The notes under the pieces: model-generated | What the model was told of the DNA's origin: nothing | Seen by the model: the letters and a program-made list of their open reading frames with translations, nothing else | The model's database searches: none | Position numbers and translations under genes: made by a program | Source: Dromaius novaehollandiae | Lineage: Eukaryota; Chordata; Aves; Casuariiformes; Dromaiidae | Assembly (NCBI RefSeq): GCF_036370855.1 | Contig: NC_088101.1 | Location: 7,075,501-7,139,500, forward strand | Length of the DNA stretch: 64,000 nt | Direction of reading: 5' to 3' | Shown here: positions 13,501 to 24,746 of the stretch, one piece after another | How positions within the stretch are numbered: position 1 is the stretch's first letter | Layout of the letters: every line of letters begins with the position of its first letter

Positions 13501-14607
13501 CTATTAGTAAGGCCTGTTAGGTTCACTTACATATACAAGATTCAATATAATAATCTACATTATAACATCATGCTACAATATTTCCTTTTGCATTTGGGAC
13601 CTGGGCTTTTTGTATTGCACAAACATATTTTTAACTTCAAGGCTTACTAAAGAGGCATAGATTTATAACACTGAAAATCTATTACTCTGTTCTTCCTATT
13701 TGTTCTTGGGTTGAAGTCATAATACTTTCCACAACAGCAAACAGTGGTTGTAATTGTAAGGACCTTGCATCCTTGTATCCAAGCAAGGATGAGAATAGCA
13801 TCAACTGGAAATAAAAATTGCTATTAAGTACAATAATGCAGCAGGCTGGGTAACCTGTAAACTGATTTCTACATAAGCCTACCTTCAAAAGCAGGAATAC
13901 AGAGACAAGCAACAGAACCACTGCCAAAAAGCTGGATTTGTATAGTCTCCCAGTCTTTTTCCATGCAAGTCCTAGAAAAGCCTCTCTCTTAAGACTTAGA
14001 GGAGGAAAAGCATGGCCAGGCAAGAAGCTATCCCTGCTGATACATAGAGCAATATAGTTAGGCATGCCTAGAGAAATAAAGTATCGGAATGCTCTTGCTC
14101 CTTAAAGATTCCCACCAGAGATTAACTCACTTTACCACTTTATTTTCCAAGTCACCTAAAAAGAGATCACTGCAACCTGGCTCTGAAGGTCAACAAATAA
14201 GGGCTATTTTAGACCAACACTGCAGTGACTCGCAGTGACAAGGGCGCTCACATTCCTTCTTTTTCCCTCTTGAATACCTGCTCCAATTTTAGCTCTGGCA
14301 CAGAAGCCAGAGGAGTGGCCTCTCTCGCAAAGCAACACGATGATTAAATCATTAAGGGATTCTCTTGGTGAGATTTGGCATCTCCCACAGCACACCAAAA
14401 CCCAGGCCTCCTCGGAGCCAGAGCAGGGCAGAAGAACACACCGTGCTGAGCGTGGCACCCTCCCAGAGCAGGGCAGGCAGTTTTCACGTGCTACGCTAGT
14501 GTTGCCTCTGAACAGCTTTAGAGAAAAGCCCCAAGTAGAGCTCTTCACAGCAAGCAAATCCTAAGGTAACAAGGTCACAAAGGCAGGGGGAAATTACTCC
14601 TACTGTT

Positions 14608-14655
14608 TGTAAGTAAGAAGTAAGAAAAAAAAAGTAAGTAAGAAGTAAGAAAAAG
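14608..14655. repeat. Short direct repeat of a GTAAGTAAGAAGTAAGAAAAA unit
   Basis: Two tandem copies of a purine-rich unit of about 21-24 nt lie head to tail here, each built on GTAAG and AAGTAAG submotifs. It looks like a small minisatellite or a slippage product. Confidence 0.7.
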
Positions 14656-17600
14656 CTCTTACCTTCTAGCTAGAAATAGAGAGAAGCCTGCCCCAAAAGC
14701 TCCCAGCAATAACCAGGCATCCATTCAGGCTCTCAAACTGACAACAAATGCCAGGTGAATGCCCTCAGTTAGGATAACATTTCTCACCTGAGTAACATTT
14801 GTTTTCTTTAAGACGCTAAGGTCAGCTCTGTGCTACAGCTGACTTTAACCTCAGGCATCCACGGCAGATGGGGAAGGCAATCCAAGTCAGAACAAACAAA
14901 TAAATAAATAAATGTAAAGCTTTGAAGGAGGGGAGAAAGGTGCTTCTGCATACTGATGGCACTTCAACAGACTTCATCATTAACCCTGCTAATGGCTTAA
15001 TATTTCTTTTGATTATAAGCATTCGATGTGGGATTGAAGTACGGATTCTCTGATGCCCCAGATACTGGGGATAGATGACAAGAAAAGAATATGAGCTGTG
15101 CTCGGTGTAGAGCTGTGCATGATACCTCTCTGAAAAAGAAGTGCAAGCCATGACCGTTTTCTTCCAGGGGGGGTACATGAATGAGAAAGAAATTCCCCCC
15201 TCTCCATTCCTGGCAGCTGCTGGATGAGACAGCAGCCAATAGTGAGTGCAGCCAGCTCCTCCACCCATGGGGCCGCCTATGCTAGCTCAGGAGCAGGAGG
15301 TGTGGCGCTGCCTGCTTGGAAAGAAATCAGAGACGCTTCCCTCCCTGCTCTGGAGCTGCTGGACAGCGAGGAGCTGTGCACCACTGCCAAGTGTTTGAAG
15401 CAAGTGTCTTTCGATATTGCAAAGCTTGTCCAAACGCAGCATGATGTGTACTAGCATGCACCAAGCTCCAGCTATGAGCAGTTGCTAAGGAAACCACTTA
15501 AAAGCCTGTTTTATAATATTTGCCATGTAATCAAAAGGCAGAATAATTTCCTGCTGTCAAATCAAAACAGCTCTTTAAAGGTCTTTAAAAATATTCTTTA
15601 ATCGTTAAATTATAGCTATGTTTGTAGTTCCTCACGGCAGGCAAAGGACTGAATTCTTATCTGGGGTATTATCTTTGTAGATTTGAAATAATGTCACTGA
15701 AATTAATCCAGTTGTTCCATTGCACAGCCACTGCAGAGATGAGATTTTTTTTCAAATGCATATTCAAAATACGAAGTTATAATTACTGATACCCTAATGT
15801 CTCTGTTAAGCAACAGTTCTAACTTACAACGCTTCACAACGGATCAATTTCAAGGACAAACTCAACTTGCACAGCTAAAATGCTACAAATGGAGAATGCC
15901 AAAGGCACAATGTGAAGGGTTGGGAATATTCTGCTCTAACTTGCTTTTTTCTTCTGTTTAAAAGAACAGATCGTTCACTAGGTGCACAAGCAGCCCAGGA
16001 AAAATCTCTTCCAGGCGAATTGCCTGAGTATTCCACAGCCATATACATTTTCAGGATAAGCAAAGCGACCAACAGCTGGGCCGTAGCAGAGCTGGCCATG
16101 AGCACAGGCAGCCTAAGCCGTGGGGCAGGGGGAGAGTCAGCAGAGCCTCTTGGTGCACTCAAGGCCTCGACAGCAGCCCTGCATGCCTCCCCCATGTCGT
16201 CTCTCCTAGTTTGGAAGGGCTGCTTTTGAAAACAGCCAAGAAAAGCAAGAGCTGTTGCCAGTTGTTTGAAGGTCAGTGTTAAGAGTTTGGCCACTTCTGT
16301 TCACCCAAGCCATGGTCTCTGCTGATCTGCTAGTAAACCTGGAGAGTACAGAGAGAAAATAGCTAGGAATGTACCATGGGGAACAGTTCTCCACTTACGA
16401 GGATAGAAGGCATGGTAAAAAAGCGGTAATTACTCCCAGCTCTAATGTCAGCCATTGCAGAGCACATCATGCTGATGAAAATAGAACTGCATTCAGAATC
16501 AGTTTGCTCTCTCCGCATTTCCAGCTTGATCAGAAATTGAATACATGGAGCTTTAAATGGAGATTGCTTTTCTACCCAAGAATCAAAGCAGGCCGTGTGT
16601 TCAGTTACAACTCTGGGCACAACAGCATGTTAACACACCAGCGACCAATCCCTCCTCAGTAGCTTCTCTCATTTTCCAATCAAACGAGGCAGTTATTTAA
16701 GTTTTTAGACTCCAAAGATGGAAGCACACAGGAAAGAAGGATGAGTGAAAAAAGGGAGAGGAGGGGAAGCAGGAGAGACACAATCACAGAAAACGAGGTG
16801 TAAACTGTGAAGGAAAAGGAGGAAAAAATAAAGCAGAATGGGGGAAAAAATGGTCAGGAATGTGATGGAGAAACAAAACTAGATACAGCACACCAGAAAT
16901 GAGTGAGAAAGATCAGCTTGCAGGAGCAGAAATTCCTGGTTAAGAGAAATGGAATCTAGAAGAATTAACTGATTTTTTTTTCTAGGAAGAAAATGGAAGG
17001 GGAAGGTCCAAAATAGCTGTTTGCTGCTGAAAACAAATGTAGCATAATGCAAGTCTCTACCCTTTGGTTTCTGAGTTTTTTTCCTCCTATTCTCCTGAGT
17101 TCTGCCAGAGCCCCCTCACAGTACTGAGTACTGTATCGTATGCTCGCTCCCCATGTATTTCACTGCTAAGCCTTGCTGTTGTGCCCTGGCCTTGTCCTCA
17201 AGACTGCTGCCTTCTCACAACGCTCTTCCTACAGCTGCTGCCTCGTTTTTCCCACCACCTCAAATTCCTGCTGTTGCCCCTCGAGCTGCCTCACACTTGC
17301 CTTCCAAAACCCAAATATTGCTTACCTATAAGAGTAGTTCCACTGAACCTAATGGCTCAGCATGAAACATTTATAATTTCGGTGCTGGCTTTCACTGCAA
17401 ACTATCAAGGGCAGGAACTGTCTCTCAGCATTTGTGCCTAACCCCATAGGTCTCTAACCTCTCTTGGGGCCTCCCACTGCTACCACTGTATAAATAGCAA
17501 TACATGTTTTACAGGTTGACATCCCGTTTTCAGCCTTGATGAATCACTGCGCTAGTTTGGATACATTTCTGCATGGACCTCTCCTTCCCAGGAAAGCTGC

Positions 17601-18265
17601 CAGGTCTTTTCATGATGCCACAAGAACTGGTTTCCATGGCACGTTGTTTTGTCTCACTGAAGACTGGAGGGAAAACTGGAACAATCTGTAAGAACAGCAG
17701 ATAGTACTGCTATCCCCAACAGACTCACAGGGTCAAATTCAATTCTAAATGCTGAGTTGGACACCATACATCTGGAAAGCAGAGTGTTCTTGGTGCTACG
17801 ACGCTGACCTAAGCCCTTCTTTTACAAGACGACCAATACAGTGAGAGATTTCAGAGGTTTTCCTGTTGCTTTTCTGTTGCCGGGAAGCCAGAAAGCAATT
17901 GATTTTTCAGGCAAGACACAGTGGGCGTCCTCCTGAATACAGAAACGAGACAAAACCGACATCAGGCTTTGTTCAGAACCCACTGAAGCTGACATTACAG
18001 AGCGGGTGATAAACATTAAGGGCAGCTTTGAAAGATCAAGACAGACAATCATCTAATAATACTGCTGTGTGCACATAAATAGGGCCAAGTTTTTAAAACT
18101 GTGTGGTCAGACCTAAAAAGAACCTGCTTTTCTGAAATATTGATGCCTTTGGGACAAACCTTCTGAATGCCTTCTGAAAACCTACAGGTCTGGAATAACA
18201 TCTTAAAGGGCTTTTTAGACTGACGGACTTTGATAATGTCAAAGTCAAGCACAAGGAAAAGATTT

Positions 18266-18752
18266 GGGGGGGGGGGTTAGTATTTATGCATGCCTGGTGA
18301 TCTTGAAATTAAAAAAGAATGGTTCTCTGTATCATGAACATCTGGGATAAACTTGATAGCGCCCTTTTAAAGCAGCTACAGAAATGAGCATGGATCATGT
18401 CCCCCCCCCGCCAGGTTTCCATTTCCAGGGTCTCTTGTCTCCGAGCGCACAGCGGGAGGTCAACGGGAGGGCACACGTCAAGCGCTTCTGTAATGAGAGT
18501 AATCAGATTTTGTTCCAGGTCAAAAAGCGTGTGTGTGTGTGTGTGTGTGTGGCACAGTGCCACCTGAATGATCTCTTTAAACTGCAATTTGGACGTGTAT
18601 CAATGGAGAACGAGTCAGTTGTTTTTTTTTTTTTTTTTTCATAGAAACAGCTGCCCCGGAAAAACACCTACTAGCAGATACTCACTGCAGATATATAAAC
18701 CCAACATCTAAGAATGCAGTTGCAGGGGCTTCCCCTCCCCCCCCCCCCCCCC
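18266..18752. repeat. Cluster of homopolymer and GT tracts upstream of the CpG island
   Basis: Within 500 bp there are an 11-nt G run (18266-18276), a 9-nt C run (18401-18409), a GT dinucleotide repeat (18529-18551), an 18-nt T run (18622-18639) and a 16-nt C run (18737-18752). GT repeats can adopt Z-DNA. Runs of G or C this long can form quadruplex or i-motif structures. The cluster sits directly 5' of the PPM1K promoter island. Confidence 0.8.
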
Positions 18753-18892
18753 GTGAAAAAATGTTCTATCTCTGGAGGTTTCTATTTTAATCTATCGCCG
18801 TGTTTTTCCTTACGCTGTCTGGACACCTCCCAGGGCCTCCCGCCACGTCCCTCGGCCTCCCGCCCCCCCCGCAGCGGGAGACGAGCAACGCT

Positions 18893-19640
18893 GTGGCGGA
18901 GGGGGGGGAAAGGAGGGAAAAAAATAAATAAAATGTCGCCGTCGCTGGAGCGGCGGGGTGTAAAGGCCGCCTCGCTGCCCCCCGGTGCACACAGCGCCGG
19001 CCCGGCTGCGGGCGCCGCTCCCCGCCGCGCGCGAGGCAGCGTCGGGCCGTTACGGCCGTTGGCGCGGCGCCCCCAACGGCTCCAGCGGGCGCGCGCGCGA
19101 GCGCGCGGCGGGAGGGGCGGGGCGGGGCGGGGGCGGGGGGGGAGGCTCGCCCGCCTCTGCCGCCGCTATTGGGACCGACGGGGGGGGCCGGGCAGCGGGC
19201 GGCCCGGCCCCCGCCGCCGCCGCATTGGCTTGGCGGCCTCCGGCGCGGCGGCGGCGGGGGCGAGGTGGGCGGGGGCCGGGGGAAGGGGAGGAAAAAATAA
19301 AGAGAGAGGGGGTAGGAGGGGAGGGGAAAGGGAAGAAAGAAAAAGGGGAGCCTTTTTCGGGGATTGCTCTCGGGAGGCGCCTCACACGGTCCGCTCGGGC
19401 ACAGCTGCCCGGCTGCGTGCGAGAGGCGACGGCGAGCGCGGCACGGCGGCGCGGAGGGAGGTGAGCGCCGGCGGCAGCGCCGCGCCCGCGCCGCCATTTG
19501 GTGCCGGCGGTGCCGGGCCCGGGGGGGGGGGCTCGTCGGGGCCGCGGGGAGGGAGGCGAGCGGCGTCGCCGTGCCGCGCCCTTGGCAAGCGATCCCGCGA
19601 GCGGGGCGGAAAGCTTTGCCGCCTTATTAATTTATGCCGG
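18893..19640 (+). promoter_or_regulatory. PPM1K: CpG island, probable PPM1K promoter
   Basis: The sequence becomes very GC-rich and CpG-dense here, in sharp contrast to both flanks. It contains GC-box (Sp1-type) words such as GGGGCGGGGCGGGG near 19120 and two inverted CCAAT boxes (ATTGG at about 19168 and 19225), the usual features of a TATA-less housekeeping promoter. It lies about 3.8 kb 5' of the first coding exon of PPM1K and in the right orientation. The long open frames across it in both directions are typical by-products of stop-poor GC-rich DNA and are not annotated. Divergent transcription toward lower coordinates is possible but not shown. Confidence 0.8.
19330..19460 (+). other. 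PPM1K: Probable non-coding first exon (5' UTR) of PPM1K
   Basis: A strong donor (GGGAG followed by GTGAGC) occurs at 19460/19461 inside the CpG island. The transcription start cannot be read from sequence, so the left edge is a guess. Splicing would join this exon to the one carrying the ATG at 23268. Acceptor candidates there end near 23179 and 23208. Confidence 0.5.
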
Positions 19641-21599
19641 GCAGGCTGGGAGGGGCAGGGAGCGGCTCTGCCCGGAGCCCCCCGGCAGGGCTCGCCCCCG
19701 CTGCCCCTCGTCACGGAGGTGCTGCGAAGCAGACCACGCCGTTCCCCCGGAGGAGGCTGGGCTGAAGGCTTGCACTGGTTTATTAAACTCATCCTTCCCT
19801 GCAGCGCCCGTCAGGGCTAGAGGTGACCGTCAGGAAGTTTGAGTTGCGGGGCCGCCAGCCAAGGTCCGAGCCCCGCCGGCTCCTGTCGCCGTGCTGCCGG
19901 GCACACGCCTGGGCGCATCTGCTGGGGCGATGCACTGTGCGCCTGCGGTGAAGGGACTGAAATTCTGGAAAATGGCCTACTTGGCATTGCAGCGAGTTGC
20001 CTCTGAGAGAACTGTTTGCTCACCTAACCTATTTATAGGCCCAGCAGTAGAAGTGGCTGGTTGAGTCCAGTCTAAGCGTCAGCAGGGCTCTGTCCGTGAT
20101 CTTCTACCCTCCTAATTAATAGAGTTGTGAGGAGCATTTAGCTCCCCGGGAGGTAAATGCTTTTCCTGATCTAAGTTCTTATTCTAGATTTTTCTTTCTC
20201 CGCTACCTTAGGCAACTGTGTGAGGTTTCTGCTTTTCTTTCACTGCTTAGAAACAGCATCCGGGCTTTGGTCCCAGGCCACTGCTTTAGCCAGCGGGCCA
20301 CACTCCTTCATGCCCCAAAGACCTCAGTGGAGAAGTGAGGACTATCCTATGACCTGCCTGCACTTCTCTTTGCTAACCAATTCAGATGACCCTCCCCAGA
20401 ACCTGGGAGGAAAAGGCTGCAGCAAAGACGTCTCTCCCATCATGGAGGTGCTTGCATTAGAAAAGATGCTTGTCCTGGGTAAATGCCACCTAAACACCAC
20501 CTAAGATAACTGCACATCTTTTGTATGCATAGAATAGATCATCTGCATTTCAGATGATCATGTACTAATTTGCAAGTACTAAGTAACAGCAGAAACCTCT
20601 TTAAGCAAACTCACGCTGCCTGTGCAGTTTATTATTCAGGTGAGGGGTAAAATTATGTTGTTGTAGATTAAAAAGAAAAAGCTGATTAAAACAAGGGCTT
20701 AATCTACAGAAACATCATATAGTACTGACCTCATCTGTGGGGTTTGGAAAGCAAGCAAGGCAAGCACGCTTATCTTATTTAGCTATATATGTGTTCAAAA
20801 TTTTAAATGGCTGTTTAAGCCCCTGGGGCAGCAGGCATGCATCTCTTTCTTTTCTTTCTTTTTTTGGCTAGCAGTCTGGAAAATTTCCATCTGCTGTGAA
20901 GCAGCCTCCTGTAAAAAGGGCACTGTACAACTTGAACTATTGTTTAATCATTCACTTTATACACTATATATTTCTGTGTCTGTCTATGAGTTTTTTTTAA
21001 GTTAAATGTGTACAGATTAGCAGATCAGATGGAGCACCTCAGAAAAGATTTCCATCTATAGCTGTCTCTCAAGGACTTTGGCTTTAATTTCAGTACCATC
21101 CTTTATGATATCTTTGTTTTATTTTTCCCGTATACCTTTGCTCTGTGTTTGAGTACGTATCAGTTGTGAAGGCACAGACTGTTTGCTGTATGCCCAGCTG
21201 GGTTCCCATTCCTGGCTCGCAGAGATACTTAAAAAGCCAAACCATTGTGGGTATTTATACTTGCCTGGAAGCAATGGGCTTTTGAGAGATGAATATGATA
21301 CGAAACAAATACTAATTAGCTCTGGATTTTAGATTAATATTCTGATTCAGGCTGTGGATAAAGGGAAAACTAAGTATAGCTAACGTTTAATGTTCTCCTT
21401 TCAAGCTGGCAGAAGTGAAATCAAATGTGGGATTTGTAAATTGGCAACTTTTGTCGTGCTGTATTTCACAGACGGAAGTTAACATGCTGTTGTTATGAGT
21501 CCGGGGTAACAAAAGAGAGCAAGTCAAGAAAGTAAGTCAGTCTTTAATACCTATAAGTATACTGAAATAAGGGCAAAGGGGGAATAGACACAATGATAG

Positions 21600-21790
21600 C
21601 ATGTTGCAGACATCCAACAATAAAATGGAAAATTGCTCATTTAAAATATAAATCAGTCAGGTAAGTGACCTGGTGAGTTAGACCACATTAAGCTGGTGCA
21701 ACAACATTCACTCCCAGCATGTTTGACTTTCATCAGGTTGACTGTTACTCCACTAATGCTAAATAAACAAATCTTTCTTCATCTAAGAAT
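21600..21790. repeat. Diverged direct repeat, copy A
   Basis: This segment shares a perfect 34-nt core (21717-21750) with copy B (22388-22421). Similarity continues but decays on both sides, including TCATTTAA and AATCAGTCAG words upstream and AATAAACAAATCTTTCT downstream. The two cores are 671 bp apart in the same orientation. It is either two copies of an old interspersed element or a local duplication. Confidence 0.75.
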
Positions 21791-22254
21791 TGCATTAAAG
21801 GTAAACAGGAACATCCCAAACAGTGTGTTTTGAGCTGTGAATGACAAGTTTAATATGGGCCTCTTTTCCAGGCTGTTCTCTAATAAAAATAACTACTCAT
21901 TAAGTTGCCTTTGACTGAATGTTTTTGCAAGCACTGGGTTTTTGGCTAGGAATTTAAAAAATTAATTTTAATGATTATTTCAAAACTACAGATGAAAATG
22001 GAATTGGGATCTAGAAATTACCGCTATGAGGCACTTCAGCCAAGTATTACAGCATTTCTGGGGTACATTTGTTGCTCTTTGCTTCTGGATGATGTGAGAG
22101 CACTCTGCTATCTTATTTATTGGCCTTCACCTTGAGCCTGCATATTTTAATCCCTTTATTATGGCATCTATTTTAAGTACACTTTCTTATAAGTGATTGA
22201 GGCATACGGTAACTGTCAGCTTTAGCTCATAATTTTGCTGTCAGTAAATATCTA

Positions 22255-22460
22255 GCACCAGTAAACATCTGGCAATGAAATGAGAAATCACTCATTTAAT
22301 ATCTGAATCAGTCAGTTACAGGGACCTGATGGTCCAGTTCAAACTAATCTGATACTACAGCATTAACTTATTACAAATTACCTCCCCGCATGTTTGACTT
22401 TCATCAGGTTGACTGTTACTCTACAAATGGTAAAATAAACAAATCTTTCTGCGTCTTTCA
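22255..22460. repeat. Diverged direct repeat, copy B
   Basis: Partner of the copy at 21600-21790. The shared core includes TTTGACTTTCATCAGGTTGA. Flanking alignment needs several gaps, so the duplication is old or both copies derive from an ancient repeat family. Confidence 0.75.
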
Positions 22461-23267
22461 GCATGCTAGATGAATCAGCATTAACGCATTTTTATCTATG
22501 CAGAGCCAACTGGTGTTTTCCATCTATTTGGGCTAGAGAAGGGATCTGAGAAACTGGCAGAGAATCTTGCTTGCTGGTGCTAGCCAAGGACGTACATTTT
22601 GGGGTTGTGTAGTAGAGAACTGCAGGCCAGACAAAATAGATGAGAGTTGTATTTTGGGAAGTTTGTGTGTGTGTGCTCATGTGCATCCGTGGATACAGTC
22701 TTAATGGGCATTCTTAGCCTCACAAAATTACAATTCACTTTACAGGTCTGTTTTGAAAAGTATTGCTGAAGTCCTAAAGAAGCGTGACACAATTGAATAG
22801 CAAGTTTCTTGTGTGGATTGAAAAATCAACTCTTTAAAATCTAGGCAATACATTATTAAATAGTTTTCACATTTCAGCTGGCATGGAGCAAAGTCATTGC
22901 TGCTAATGTTTGCTCCATTACCACCTCTGAAAATTCAGGGTATCATTATGCAGGTGGTCAGCAGAAATGCCTTACCTTGATTTATCTGCAGTACTCCCCA
23001 TCAGAGCTGTAACTGTGGGCTGGTCTGTGTAGGACTGTTTCTTGGTGAGTCATGCAGATTGCTCTGTAGCTTCGAGGCAGTGCTGTGCTATGCAGGATTA
23101 GCGGGCTCTGACCGTGAAAATGTTTCCCGAATGATGTAACTGAAAATTCCCCTTCCTGTGCTTCTTGTTTCCTGATCAGTTTTCTCATTGTTCTTGAAGA
23201 CATTCCAGCAGCTGCATATCTTTTATTCCTGATCTTTTATTCCTACAAATCTCTGTGAAGACAAGTT

Positions 23268-23707
23268 ATGTCAACAGCTGCTTTAATTAATTTGGTTAGA
23301 AATGGAGGGTATCAAGTAAGAAGGAGAGCCCTGCTGACATCCCGCCTCTTGCAAGACGAGAAGCGTCCGGCAGCCGCGGGCTACAGCTCCACCTCCGAAC
23401 ACCGGGCCTCCCGCTTCGAAGCAGACGGGAGTGGGCGACCCGCCACATGGGACACCTTTGGCATCTGGGACAATCGCATTGATGAACCCATCCTCCTCCC
23501 ACCGAGCATAAAGTATGGGAAGCCAATCCCAAAAGTCAGCCTGACCAATGTGGGCTGCGCTAGCCATATTGGGAAACGGAAGGAAAACGAAGACCGGTTT
23601 GATTACGCTCAGCTGACAGAGGACATCCTATACTTTGCAGTATATGACGGACACGGTGGGGCGGCAGCAGCTGACTTCTGTGATAAGTATATGGAAAAAT
23701 ACATTAA
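23268..23707 (+). CDS. PPM1K: PPM1K coding exon 1 (mitochondrial PP2C phosphatase)
   Basis: This exon encodes residues 1-146 and two bases of codon 147 of PPM1K (PP2Cm), the matrix phosphatase that dephosphorylates the E1-alpha subunit of branched-chain ketoacid dehydrogenase and thereby activates BCAA catabolism. The start [14 protein letters not shown] matches the family N-terminus and is followed by an Arg-rich, acid-free stretch ([13 protein letters not shown]), a typical mitochondrial presequence. The PP2C fold begins with the [10 protein letters not shown] motif (102-111). YDGHGG supplies the metal ligands Asp127 and Gly128, at the same numbers as in human. The exon ends ATTAA|GTAAGT, so codon 147 is completed in the next exon. 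Residues of the presequence differ from mammals while the catalytic part is strongly conserved. Confidence 0.97.
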
Positions 23708-24645
23708 GTAAGTGTGCAGCAGGCAAATGCATGGCATTTGAATTACAGCAGAGCCTCCTTCCTCAGAACTGAAAAGGAACCTGTGGGTCACAGATTGTCC
23801 CTAGTTATCTTAGGTTATATTGTCATCTAGTCCAACGGGACAGTAGGAACATGGGACTGGAATAGTCCCTGTTGTGCTGGACATGGTATGAACCTGTTAT
23901 CCTGTATGGTTCTTGCACCATGGAGCAAGCCCATAAGGGCAAGAAAGTAAAATGTAATTGTCCCCCCCTTTCGGGAAAGGGGTGGGAACACAGAGGGAGT
24001 GTGACTTGCCTGTTGTCAGATGAGGTCACTTTGATCGTGACCTGCATAGCTTGCTGACGCTTCCCTGTGGGGCCATGTCGCATGGCTGGGTGTTTGCAGA
24101 GGAATTGCTGCTGCTGGGACAGAACAAGGCTTGGACCCTACTGTGATAAGTGGTTCATTTCTTACAGGTTTGGGCTCAAGGCTTTTGTTGGGGGAGGGGG
24201 TGGTTTGTTTTTTTTAAGGTGTTTTTCCCTCATTCCAGAATATAGGAAAGTGCACCTAGTTAGTCAGGACTAGGTAGTATTGCTGTCCGTAAGAAACAGA
24301 GTCTTCTTTGCTAAGGGAGCTAGCTCCTTTTTGTAACCCAGCACATGCAAATCTGTTGCCTTGTCTGGGGAACTGCTCAGCTGTGGACCTAGACAGGACA
24401 AGTAGAAATTACACTATGAGAGTGTTCTTTTATCTTTACAGATCAGATGCAAGAAGATAAACTATTATATCTATTTGCAAAATTGTAAGGTTTGCTTCCA
24501 GTGCAAATCATTAGTGACATCATATTGCTCTAACATAATCAAGTGTGATTCAGTGCATGCAGGGAGGAAATAATTCTATTGAAGAGATTCAGTAAGATGA
24601 ATATTTCCAGGAAAGAAATTAAATTTTTTAAAATTTTATTTCCAG

Positions 24646-24746
24646 AGAATTTCTTACTCAGGATGAAAACTTGGAAAATGTTTTGAACAAAGCTTTTCTA
24701 GAAATAAACAAAGCATATGAAAGCCACGCTCATCTGTCTGCTGATG
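24646..24746 (+). CDS. PPM1K: PPM1K coding exon 2
   Basis: The acceptor is TTATTTCCAG and the donor is GATG|GTAAGT. The exon completes codon 147 (Lys) and encodes residues 148-180 plus one base of 181. The peptide (EFLTQDENLENVLNKAFLEI then NKAYESHAHLSAD) aligns in register with the human helix region that follows the DGHGG motif, although about half the residues differ. Length is 101 nt. The phase matches both neighbours. This is the most divergent part of the catalytic domain. Confidence 0.95.

Larger units (their letters stand above)
1..18892. other. Intergenic or unassigned DNA upstream of PPM1K
   Basis: I see no convincing protein-coding gene here. The open frames are short (at most about 150 codons), overlap each other on both strands and have no recognisable family. 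Base composition is AT-rich, with local GC-rich patches near 2.0-2.8 kb and 14.2-14.5 kb. Isolated good-looking splice donors occur, for instance at 7148 and 7270 on the + strand and at 8208 and 13900 on the - strand. I could not chain them into exons with compatible phases, so a lncRNA or a divergent, poorly conserved gene remains possible. The notable blocks are listed separately. Confidence 0.6.
19461..23205 (+). other. PPM1K: Probable PPM1K intron 1
   Basis: No coding sequence is recognised. It holds a pair of diverged direct repeats (listed separately). The acceptor end is uncertain by some tens of bases because two candidate AG sites exist before the ATG. Confidence 0.5.

Noticed and set aside
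15875-16294. 139-codon minus-strand ORF with a hydrophobic stretch
   Set aside because: Overlapped by an ORF of similar length on the other strand. No splice context, family or conservation evidence.
18714-19820. 368-codon open frame (+) and several 100-240-codon frames on both strands across the CpG island
   Set aside because: Composition is almost entirely Arg/Gly/Pro/Ala, frames overlap on both strands, and the region is a stop-poor CpG island. No family resemblance.
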